Assembly: GCA_964370855.1 (NCBI GenBank)
Contig: CAYJMF010000197.1
Coordinates: forward strand, 1 to 5,659
Direction of reading: 5' to 3'
DNA from: JAKLKS01 sp964370855
GTDB lineage: Bacteria > Planctomycetota > JAJSAM01 > JAKLKS01
DNA length: 5,659 bases
A model generated the notes under the pieces. It saw only the letters and a list, made by a program, of their open reading frames with translations, had not been told where the DNA came from and made no database searches. The position numbers and the translations under genes are program-made. How positions within the stretch are numbered: the stretch's first letter is position 1; each line of letters begins with the position of its first letter. Of this stretch, positions 1 through 5,659 are shown one piece after another.

Positions 1-686
1 CCCGGCTTCGCCCTGCGGCCGGCCTTCCTGCGGCGGCCGGGGGCCGCGGGGGCGGGGGGGGGGCGGGGGCCCCCGGGGGGGGGGGGGGGGGTGGGGGCGG
101 GGGCGGCGGCGCCGACGAGGACCGCCACGGCGCCGGAGCCTCCGGTGAGGGTGGTGAGCGCCTTCTTGAAGAACTCCATGGACCCGTCGTCGAGCATGCG
201 GCGGATCATGATCTCGTTGATCTCGCGGGCGGTCTCGCAGGAGACGACGAGGCCGCGGCGGATCTGGCCGAGCTCGACGCGGTTGGCGAGGTCCACGATG
301 CCGTTGACGACGCCGAGGCAGGCGTTGGAGAGGTCGAAGACGGCGGCGCGGGGCGAGGCGCCGATTTCGTGGGCGACCCGGCAGGCGGTGGCCGGCTCGA
401 AGTGGTCGCGGCAGACGCCGGCGTAGATGACGGCGTCGATGGTGGAGGGGTCCACGCCGGCGGCGGCGACGGCCTTGCGGGCGGCGGCCGTCGCGCCCTC
501 GGAGAGCGGCGTGCCCGGCTCCCACCAGCGGCGCTCCTCGATGCCCGTCAGCGCCTCGAGCTGCCCGTGCTCGATGTGCAGATCCCGGTAGAGCGGCGCG
601 AGCCGGTCCTCGAGCTCCGCCGAGGTCACCACCACCGGCGCCAGCTCGTACCCGAATCCCAGGATCCGCGCCCGTGTCCACCGCAT
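1..686 (-). CDS. Beta-ketoacyl-ACP synthase III family protein (FabH/OleA-like), partial, 3' end missing
   Basis: The thiolase-fold ketosynthase III family carries out Claisen-type condensation of acyl-thioesters, either in fatty-acid initiation (FabH) or in head-to-head condensation (OleA); it is cytoplasmic. Translation from the ATG at 686 begins MRWTRARILGFGYELAPVVV and contains LTGIEERRWWEPGT (residues 46-59), the usual G-I-x-E-R-R segment after the first strands. The nucleophile motif DLSNACLGVVNGI lies at residues 118-130, with Cys123 encoded at 318-320. TGGSGAVAVLV (181-191) is the Gly-rich core strand. Full-length members have about 320-350 residues, so the His and Asn of the catalytic triad are outside or lost. 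The start fits the family N-terminus, but no Shine-Dalgarno is visible. After residue ~193 the frame stays open but reads as Pro/Arg/Ala low complexity, which is not family-like, so bases 1-110 look unreliable. The family is secure; FabH versus OleA-type activity is not decidable here. Confidence 0.88.
   Translation of the reverse strand, partial: MRWTRARILGFGYELAPVVVTSAELEDRLAPLYRDLHIEHGQLEALTGIEERRWWEPGTPLSEGATAAARKAVAAAGVDPSTIDAVIYAGVCRDHFEPATACRVAHEIGASPRAAVFDLSNACLGVVNGIVDLANRVELGQIRRGLVVSCETAREINEIMIRRMLDDGSMEFFKKALTTLTGGSGAVAVLVGAAAPAPTPPPPPGGPRPPPAPAAPGRRRKAGRRAKP
41..110. repeat. G-rich low-complexity tract with a 17-G homopolymer, probable sequence artefact
   Basis: Nearly every base is G on the plus strand, with an uninterrupted run of 17 G at 75-91 and several shorter runs at 54-63 and 93-97. 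It lies inside the ketosynthase reading frame, where a conserved, compositionally normal protein segment should be encoded. A run of this length in a coding region next to the window edge is more likely a base-calling or assembly fault than biology. A true G-quadruplex-forming insertion cannot be excluded from sequence alone. Confidence 0.65.
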
Positions 687-706
687 CCGCTGAAGGTAGT
701 GGAAAA

Positions 707-733
707 GGGGACGCGCACCACTTTTTCACTTTT
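707..733 (+). repeat. Truncated repeat arm (copy A) in tandem with the palindrome
   Basis: This unit starts GGGGACGCGCACCAC and ends TTTTTCACTTTT. It is directly followed at 734 by the next unit in the same orientation. It matches the family pattern (GGGGACG, a short C/A-rich stretch, then two ACTTT octamers) but stops at 27 nt and lacks the inner 24-nt half seen in the other copies. It lies 20 bp upstream of the ketosynthase start codon, in that gene's 5' region. Confidence 0.75.
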
Positions 734-830
734 GGGGACGCACCCAACTTTCCAACTTTTCAGCGGACGACGCACATCCCGCGGGGCGAGGGTTCTCCAC
801 CGAAAAGTTGGAAAGTTGGGTGCGTCCCCA
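733..830. repeat. 98-bp imperfect palindromic repeat (copies B and C, REP/BIME-like)
   Basis: The left arm 733-761 and right arm 802-830 are perfect reverse complements over 29 bp; the outer part reads GGGGACGCACCCAACTTT, followed by CCAACTTTTC. The 40-nt interior is partly self-complementary about the same axis (781.5), centred on CCCGCGGG at 778-785. Each arm plus inner half is a copy of the 52-nt core found again at 4630 and 5605. The AT content of the arms contrasts strongly with the flanking GC-rich DNA. It sits between two divergent genes, so it may lie in one or both 5' leaders. Mobile palindromic elements of this kind are known partners of REP-associated tyrosine transposases; that link is inferred, as no transposase is present. 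Confidence 0.88.
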
Positions 831-856
831 TTTCCCGTTGCCCGCATAATCGGGGG

Positions 857-3800
857 ATGGGCAGGATGGCAGCGGTCGGCGTCGCGATCCTCCTCGCGGG
901 GACGGGTGCATGGCTGGTCGCCATGCGCTCCGGGGAGGAGCCGGCCAAGCCGGCTTCTCCCCGGAAGGCTCCGCCATCGGCGGCGGCTCCCGTCAGGGAC
1001 CCCGCCCCGCTCCCGCCGCCCGCCGGCACCTTCGAACTCAACGGGGTGGTCCTCCGCGACGGGAAGCCGGCCGCGGCCCGGGTGACGGCCTGGATCGCCC
1101 GATCCGACATCCTCCCCGAGGGCACAACCGACGCCGCGCACTGGGAGCGGCTCCCCGCCGCCGGCTGCATGCCGGTGCCGCGGGGGACCGCCGACGCCGG
1201 TCCCGACGGGAAGTTCTCCCTCCGCGGACTCGCGGAGGGCACCTACCGGCTCGAGGCCGTCGCCCCCGACGGGGCCCGGGGCCACGCCACGGACTGGACC
1301 GTCGAGGGAAGCGAGCCGGCGGAGATCACGCTCCTCCCAGGGACCTGCACCCTGCGCGGCCGCGCCCTCCGCCCCGGCGGCGCCCCGTGGACCGGCCCCC
1401 TCTCGCTCCACGATTCCGAGTACCTCCACGATCTCCCCGCCCCCCTCGTCCCCGACGCGGAGGGCCGCTTCCGGGTGGAGGGTCTTCCGGAGCGGGAGGT
1501 CCGCCTCCTCGCCGCCGTCCCGGGGCGCTGCCTCGTCTTCGGACCCACCGTCGTGCTCCCCTGCGACGAGGAGGTGGTGTTCGTCGTCGGGGAGGGCTGG
1601 AGCGACCTCCCCGGCACCGTGGTCGCCGACGCCGACGGCTCCCCCGTCGCAGGCGCCGTGGTGCGGGCGCGGTACGGAGAGGAGGGGGACGAGGGGCACG
1701 CGGAAATGCGCTCCGGCGCCGACGGGTCGTTCCTCCTCGCCGTCCCCCGGGACGCGGCGGTGGAACTGGAGGTGGAGGCCGCCGGGTTCGCGCCGATGGC
1801 GCGCACCACGGATTCCGCCTCCCCGCCCGACCTCGCCTTCCGCCTGCTCCGCTTCGCCTCCCTGTCGGGCCGCGTCCTCGACGCCGACGGCGGGACGCCG
1901 GTGGCGGGGGTGAAGGTCATGCTCCTCCCCGGGCCGTGGGGATGCGATCCCGACGAGGGCTTCCAGGCGGCATCCGGCCCCGACGGGCGGTTCGCCTTCG
2001 AGGGGGTCCCGCCGGGGCCCGCCCAGATCCTGGCCCTGGGAGGGGGACGCATCTCCCGGGAGGCCGCCGCGGCCGGCGGGTGGGCCATGGAGGGGAACGT
2101 GCTCCGGCTGGAGCCGGGCGCCGCCCGGGAGCGGGACGTCGCGGTGGTGCCGATCCCCCGCGCGCGGGGCCGCGTCGTGGACGCCGACGGGGCTCCGGTG
2201 GCCGGCGCCGCCGTCGAGGCCGTGAAGCCCGGCGTCTACGAGGGCAACGCGCAGTGGATTCTCTGGAACCTCGACCCCTCGACGGCCGGGGCGACGACGG
2301 GGACCGACGGGACCTTCACCTTCCCGGTCCTCATGCCCGGCCTCGACTACGGGTTCATCGCCTCCCGGGACGGCCATCGCCTCGCCTCCGCGGGGCCCTA
2401 CCGGGCGGAGACGGGGCGGGAGATCGAGACGCTGCTCGCGCTCCCCGCGGAGCGCTTCGTGACCGTGCGCGTCCTGGAGGAGGAGGGAGCGGGGCCCGTC
2501 GCCGGCGCCGTCGTGGAGGTCAACGCACTCCTGCTTCCCGGGGAAAACCTCGACCTTCCCGGGGAGTGGAGGACGGGGGAGGACGGTACCGTACTCGTGG
2601 GGCCGCTTCCCGAGGCCGCACTGACCCTGAGGGCCCGCGCGGAACCGGGGAGTCCCTCGTCGTCGGAATCGTCCTCCCTGGCGGACGGCGATGCCGGCCC
2701 CGTGGAACTGCGGATTCCGGGTGCGTGGGAACCTCCACCTCCCCTCATCGTCGAAGGGGTCGTCCTCCTCCCCGACGGCTCTCCCGCGGCCGGCGCGCGG
2801 ATCACCCTCTGGTCGAGCCCGTGGGGATGCATCAGCTACGAGTTCCTCGATCCGCCGCGGGCCGACTACCGGGGACGGTTCCGGGTGGAGGCCAGCGGCT
2901 CCTCCGTGAACCTCGAAGCGGTCCTCGTCCGCGGCGGGAAGACCTTCGGAGCGATGGTTACCCGGGACGCGGAGGAGGGGGCCAGCGTCATCCGCGACAT
3001 GGAGGTCCGTCTCCTTGAAGCGGGGCGGGAGGAGTCGGGGCTCGACGAGGAGGGGGAGCGGCCGCGGTTGACCGTCCGCGTCGTCGGTCCCGACGGCGCG
3101 GCCGTGGCGCGGGGCGAGGCGAACTTCCACTTCCTCGATGCGGAGGGAGGGTTGGAGAGCGTGGACCGCCTGCTGCACGAAGGGCGGGCCGCCGCCCGGA
3201 TCCCCGAGGGACACGACGCGGACAGGGTCTGGATCGAGGTCGTGCCGGTACCCGACGAGAGCGGACGAATGCCGGGCTTCGGCCACGGCCTCCACGGCCC
3301 CTGGCCGGTCCCGACCGGGGACACGGAGGTGGAGATACGCGCCGCGGCTCCGCTGTCCGTCCGCGGCCGGGTCGTGGATCCCGAGGGGCGCGGCGTGGCC
3401 GGGGTCGAATTGGCCGCCTCCCCGTATTTCCCCGAGTTCGGGGAGGACCGCGGCGAGTCCGGGGGGACCTTCGCCCGGACCGAAAGCGATGCGTCGGGGG
3501 GGTTCCTTGTCGAGGGGCTCGGGGACCGGGAGTACTTCGTGACGGTGGAACCGCCGCGCTCCTGGGCGCCGGCGGAGGGGGTGCGGGTGCGTCCCGGAGA
3601 GACGGCCCCCGACGTGCGACTGCATCCCTCGGTTGCGGCCGTCCTGACGGTGGTGGACGAATCCGGGGCCCGCATCGCGGGAGCCCTCGTGGATCTCCGC
3701 TCCGTGCATGGAGACGACTCCCACGGTGTCACCGATGCCGAGGGGAAGCTCCGCATCGACGGCCTCGACCCGTCGATCCCCCACGGGTTGCGGGTCCAGG

Positions 3801-4630
3801 GGCCGAAGGAGAGGGAGGACCTCGGTACCGTCGACATTCCGATTCCGTCTCCGGTGGACATGACCGTGACTCTCCCCACCCGGTACCGGCTGGAGGTGAC
3901 GGTGCGCGACCCGGCGGGGAGGCCGCTCGAGGGGATCCACGTCGCCTGGGAGGCCACCGCCGAACCCGGCGCATGGCGATCCGAATCCACCGACTCCGCC
4001 GGCCTCGCCCGGTTCCGCGACCTCCCCGAAGGGGAGATCCGCATCGAGGCGAGCCTGCCCGGCGCCGGGGGCAGCCGGCGGCCCGGGGCCTCCGTCGTCG
4101 TCTCCACCGCGCTCGGGAAGGCGGACCTCGTCCTGGATCCCGGGGGGACCGCGGTCCTCCGGGTGGCCGGCGCGGAGGGGGAGAACCTGCTCCTCGCCTC
4201 CTTCGCCCGGGAGGAGGACCTGGAGCCGATCCAGGAGGGGGCCGGGGAGGACGGCCGCATCCATCTCCGCGGGCTCGCGCCGGGGGCGGCCTACAACGTC
4301 TACCTCCGCGACCTCGACTCCGATCGGTGCGCCCTTCTGCGCGGCGTCCGCGCGGGGGATCGGGAACGGGAGGTCGTCCTCGTCCCCGGGAGGCCCATCA
4401 CCGGGAAGGTCCTGCTTCCGGAGGGGGCCGACACCTTCAGCGTCGCCCTCCTCGTGGGGAAGACCGTCCTCATCGACGGGCGGCCCGGGGAGGGAGGCGC
4501 CTTCGAGTTCCCCGCCGTCCCCGAGGGGACCTGGACCGTGGTCGCCTACCTCACCACGGAGGACGGCAAGTACCACGCCGCCACCGCCACCGTGCAAGCC
4601 GGCGCCTCCGTCGACCTCCGGGTGAAATAG
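857..4630 (+). CDS. Large membrane-anchored or secreted protein of ~13 carboxypeptidase-regulatory-like beta-sandwich modules
   Basis: This is a 1257-residue protein of unknown function. The N-terminus MGRMAAVGVAILLAGTGAWL has an Arg and then a hydrophobic stretch (residues ~5-22). No lipobox Cys or clear AxA cleavage site is seen, so it is probably a membrane anchor with the rest outside the cytoplasm. A Pro/Ala linker (~29-56) follows. The remainder is repeated modules of 80-105 residues, starting near 57, 163, 251, 333, 432, 533, 630, 737, 832, 925, 1009, 1097 and 1179. The typical pattern is G-R-V-V-D-A-D-G-x-P-V-A-G-A, then D-G-x-F-x-F/L-x-G-L-x-x-G and a closing strand, as in CarboxypepD_reg/Cna_B-type folds. 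No peptidase, sortase signal or sorting tail is visible. Asn and Lys are scarce, so intramolecular isopeptide bonds are unlikely. The ATG at 857 was chosen because upstream in-frame starts (from 674) would overlap the ketosynthase gene and translate the palindrome. ATG 866 is an alternative, with GGGGG 9 nt upstream. A weak CATAAT at 845-850 would give a leaderless mRNA starting near 857. The stop TAG overlaps the next repeat by one base. Confidence 0.88.
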   Translation: MGRMAAVGVAILLAGTGAWLVAMRSGEEPAKPASPRKAPPSAAAPVRDPAPLPPPAGTFELNGVVLRDGKPAAARVTAWIARSDILPEGTTDAAHWERLPAAGCMPVPRGTADAGPDGKFSLRGLAEGTYRLEAVAPDGARGHATDWTVEGSEPAEITLLPGTCTLRGRALRPGGAPWTGPLSLHDSEYLHDLPAPLVPDAEGRFRVEGLPEREVRLLAAVPGRCLVFGPTVVLPCDEEVVFVVGEGWSDLPGTVVADADGSPVAGAVVRARYGEEGDEGHAEMRSGADGSFLLAVPRDAAVELEVEAAGFAPMARTTDSASPPDLAFRLLRFASLSGRVLDADGGTPVAGVKVMLLPGPWGCDPDEGFQAASGPDGRFAFEGVPPGPAQILALGGGRISREAAAAGGWAMEGNVLRLEPGAARERDVAVVPIPRARGRVVDADGAPVAGAAVEAVKPGVYEGNAQWILWNLDPSTAGATTGTDGTFTFPVLMPGLDYGFIASRDGHRLASAGPYRAETGREIETLLALPAERFVTVRVLEEEGAGPVAGAVVEVNALLLPGENLDLPGEWRTGEDGTVLVGPLPEAALTLRARAEPGSPSSSESSSLADGDAGPVELRIPGAWEPPPPLIVEGVVLLPDGSPAAGARITLWSSPWGCISYEFLDPPRADYRGRFRVEASGSSVNLEAVLVRGGKTFGAMVTRDAEEGASVIRDMEVRLLEAGREESGLDEEGERPRLTVRVVGPDGAAVARGEANFHFLDAEGGLESVDRLLHEGRAAARIPEGHDADRVWIEVVPVPDESGRMPGFGHGLHGPWPVPTGDTEVEIRAAAPLSVRGRVVDPEGRGVAGVELAASPYFPEFGEDRGESGGTFARTESDASGGFLVEGLGDREYFVTVEPPRSWAPAEGVRVRPGETAPDVRLHPSVAAVLTVVDESGARIAGALVDLRSVHGDDSHGVTDAEGKLRIDGLDPSIPHGLRVQGPKEREDLGTVDIPIPSPVDMTVTLPTRYRLEVTVRDPAGRPLEGIHVAWEATAEPGAWRSESTDSAGLARFRDLPEGEIRIEASLPGAGGSRRPGASVVVSTALGKADLVLDPGGTAVLRVAGAEGENLLLASFAREEDLEPIQEGAGEDGRIHLRGLAPGAAYNVYLRDLDSDRCALLRGVRAGDREREVVLVPGRPITGKVLLPEGADTFSVALLVGKTVLIDGRPGEGGAFEFPAVPEGTWTVVAYLTTEDGKYHAATATVQAGASVDLRVK

Positions 4631-4681
4631 GGGACGTCCTCCACTTTTCTACTTTTCTGTGGATAACTCCCCTGCGAGGGG
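4630..4681 (+). repeat. Repeat copy D, single 52-nt arm between convergent genes
   Basis: It starts with GGGGACGTCCTCC, its first G being the last base of the upstream TAG stop codon. It continues with a perfect tandem octamer (ACTTTTCT twice, 4643-4658), then TGTGGATAACT and a small hairpin CCCCT-GCG-AGGGG (4669-4681). Over its first 39 nt it matches copy E at 32 positions. No inverted partner follows within the expected distance, so this is a solo half-element. The hairpin could slow transcription from either side, but no T-run follows it on either strand, so it is not called a terminator. With 4682-4698 it makes up the whole intergenic gap. Confidence 0.82.
4658..4666 (-). promoter_or_regulatory. 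DnaA-box-like 9-mer inside repeat D
   Basis: The minus strand reads TTATCCACA, an exact match to the E. coli consensus DnaA box. It lies right after the tandem octamers of repeat D. The match is seen directly. Actual DnaA binding is inference, and the same position in palindrome arms B and C is degenerate (AGCGGACGA and GGTGGAGAA in place of TGTGGATAA). Confidence 0.35.
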
Positions 4682-4698
4682 CGGGCTCCCTGCACCTC

Positions 4699-5604
4699 CT
4701 ACTCGCGGATCGGGGGGGCCTCCTCACCCTTCTCGCCGGCGAGCACCAGGAGGACGCCCGCGCCCGCGAGGGCGGCGCCGGCGAGGGCGCGGGCGGAGAG
4801 GGTCTCCCCGAGGAGCCACCAGCCCATGAACGCGCCCACCGCAGGCTGAAGCAGGACGAAGGGGGCGACCACCGCCGAGGGGAGGTGCTTCAGCGAGTGG
4901 GCCCAGAAGACGGTGCCGAGGAAACTGGCAAAGACCCCGAGGAGGAGGGCGTAGCCGAGGGACGGGACGAGGTCGGCGCCCCCGTGCCACTCCCCCGTCT
5001 CGAAGAGCGCCCAGGGGGTGAAGAGGAGGAGCGCGAAGAGTGAACTCCCGAGCGTGTTCTCCACGGCCCCGTGCTTCTTCGCGAGGCCGGACATGAGGGG
5101 GGTCCAGAGCCCCCACAGGATGCCGCTCGCGGCCAGCAGCAGGTTCCCGCGGAAGAGGTCGCTCGACAGGAGCGCCACCCCGCCCCCCTCGGTCACCACG
5201 AGGAGCGCGCCGGCCATCCCGACGCCGACGCCGACGGCCCGCCGCCCGCCGATGCGATCCCCGAGCAGCCACCACGAGAACAGGAGGATGCTCACCGGCT
5301 CCAGCAGGATGAGGATGGAGGCGTTCCCCGACGTCGACAGCCCCACCCCGAGGATGCCGAGCAGCTGCGGCGCCGCGTAGGCCAGGAGCCCCACCAGCGC
5401 GAGCCGCACCGTCTCCTTCCGGTCCCACCGCCAGAAGAGCTCCCGCTTCCACGCGAGCCACCCCGCCATGCACGCGAGCCCCACCAGCGTCCGCACCAAC
5501 GCCAGCGTCCCCGGCGGCAGCCCGCGGAGCGCCGCCTTCTGCCACGGGTAGGTGAGCCCCCCCACGACGTTGGCGATCAGCAGCAGGATGACGGCGCGGA
5601 ACAT
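4699..5604 (-). CDS. EamA/DMT-superfamily transporter, ten predicted transmembrane helices
   Basis: This 301-residue inner-membrane protein has the length and two-fold layout typical of the drug/metabolite transporter superfamily, whose members export or import amino acids, metabolites or drugs; the substrate is not predictable here. Hydrophobic helices lie at about 4-22, 33-51, 66-88, 94-114, 122-140, 153-172, 184-203, 214-236, 244-265 and 271-291, with a charged cytoplasmic tail (EKGEEAPPIRE). The internal duplication is visible: LEPVSILLFSWWLLGDRI (101-118) in the first half matches LQPAVGAFMGWWLLGETL (252-269) in the second. The ATG at 5604 is the only sensible start because TM1 begins immediately. 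It directly abuts repeat E, leaving no native leader; no Shine-Dalgarno is seen at normal spacing. It is convergent with the large beta-sandwich gene and separated from it by only 68 bp. Identification to family is firm. Confidence 0.95.
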   Translation of the reverse strand: MFRAVILLLIANVVGGLTYPWQKAALRGLPPGTLALVRTLVGLACMAGWLAWKRELFWRWDRKETVRLALVGLLAYAAPQLLGILGVGLSTSGNASILILLEPVSILLFSWWLLGDRIGGRRAVGVGVGMAGALLVVTEGGGVALLSSDLFRGNLLLAASGILWGLWTPLMSGLAKKHGAVENTLGSSLFALLLFTPWALFETGEWHGGADLVPSLGYALLLGVFASFLGTVFWAHSLKHLPSAVVAPFVLLQPAVGAFMGWWLLGETLSARALAGAALAGAGVLLVLAGEKGEEAPPIRE

Positions 5605-5656
5605 GGGGACGCACCCAACTTTCTCACTTTTCTGTGGATAACTATTCTCCCGCGGG
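5605..5656 (+). repeat. Repeat copy E, 52-nt arm abutting the transporter start, cut at its axis by the window end
   Basis: It begins GGGGACGCACCCAACTTT immediately upstream of the transporter ATG, continues CTCACTTTTC and TGTGGATAACT, and ends in CCCGCGGG (5649-5656). The distance from the first G to the centre of CCCGCGGG is 47.5 nt, the same as in the 733-830 palindrome. This suggests that only the left half of a full palindrome is visible. It occupies the whole of the 55-nt end of the window, so any promoter for the transporter must lie inside or beyond it. Confidence 0.8.
5633..5641 (-). promoter_or_regulatory. DnaA-box-like 9-mer inside repeat E
   Basis: This is a second exact TTATCCACA on the minus strand, at the same offset within the repeat (28 nt from its first base) as in copy D. 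The two copies are homologous, so they are not independent chance matches. It lies 29 bp upstream of the transporter start codon, where a bound protein could affect transcription. Confidence 0.35.
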
Positions 5657-5659
5657 CCC

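Noticed and set aside
707..830. CRISPR array
   Set aside because: The units are adjacent or inverted, with no regular unique spacers and no cas genes.
845..850. CATAAT as a -10 promoter element for the large gene
   Set aside because: It matches the -10 consensus at five of six positions and would give a leaderless start, but no -35 element stands at proper spacing, so it is not listed as a promoter.
674..856. Extension of the large gene to an upstream ATG at 674
   Set aside because: It would overlap the oppositely oriented ketosynthase gene and encode the repeat arms (HFFTFGDAPNFPTF), placing the hydrophobic N-terminal segment 61 residues inside the protein.
910..3018. A 702-codon plus-strand frame inside the large gene, and other long internal frames on both strands
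   Set aside because: Their translations are Arg/Pro/Gly/Ser-rich shadows of the beta-sandwich gene and the transporter, with no family resemblance.
626..4597. A 1323-codon open frame on the minus strand covering the whole large gene
   Set aside because: It is Pro/Gly/Arg/Glu-rich with no recognisable domain, translates the palindrome and part of the ketosynthase gene, and mirrors the codon positions of the plus-strand gene, as expected in very GC-rich DNA where stop codons are rare.
4669..4681. Hairpin CCCCT-GCG-AGGGG as a Rho-independent terminator between the convergent genes
   Set aside because: The stem is only 5 bp and neither strand has a T-run directly after it; the pyrimidine-rich octamers belong to the repeat and lie on the wrong side for the plus-strand gene.

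Overview
The window is very GC-rich bacterial DNA with three protein-coding genes and, at all three gene junctions, copies of one short AT-containing repeat. High GC, a large secreted protein built only from carboxypeptidase-regulatory-like beta-sandwich modules, and an OleA/FabH-like ketosynthase of this sequence style together suggest a Planctomycetota-like, probably uncultivated bacterium. That placement is an inference from protein style; no rRNA or other marker gene is present.

Layout. (1) Positions 1-686, minus strand: the N-terminal ~190 residues of a ketoacyl-ACP synthase III family enzyme, with a clear active-site cysteine. The gene runs off the left edge. From about position 110 leftwards the sequence collapses into G/C runs, including 17 consecutive G at 75-91, and no longer encodes the expected protein, so that end is probably bad sequence or a contig end. 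(2) Positions 687-856: a divergent intergenic region filled by repeat copies, including a 98-bp imperfect palindrome with perfect 29-bp arms. (3) Positions 857-4630, plus strand: a 1257-residue protein with one N-terminal membrane segment and about thirteen beta-sandwich modules, and no catalytic domain. (4) Positions 4631-4698: a short convergent gap holding another repeat copy, whose first base is the last base of the upstream stop codon. (5) Positions 4699-5604, minus strand: a complete ten-helix EamA/DMT-family transporter. (6) Positions 5605-5659: a further repeat copy directly abutting the transporter start codon and cut by the window edge at its symmetry axis.

The three genes do not form an operon (minus, plus, minus) and no shared pathway is evident. 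The most interesting content is the repeat family: five arms in 5.7 kb, all at gene boundaries, with a 52-nt core of fixed internal geometry. Two copies carry an exact TTATCCACA (the E. coli DnaA-box consensus) on the minus strand. The arrangement resembles REP/BIME-type elements mobilised by REP-associated tyrosine transposases, but no transposase gene lies in the window.
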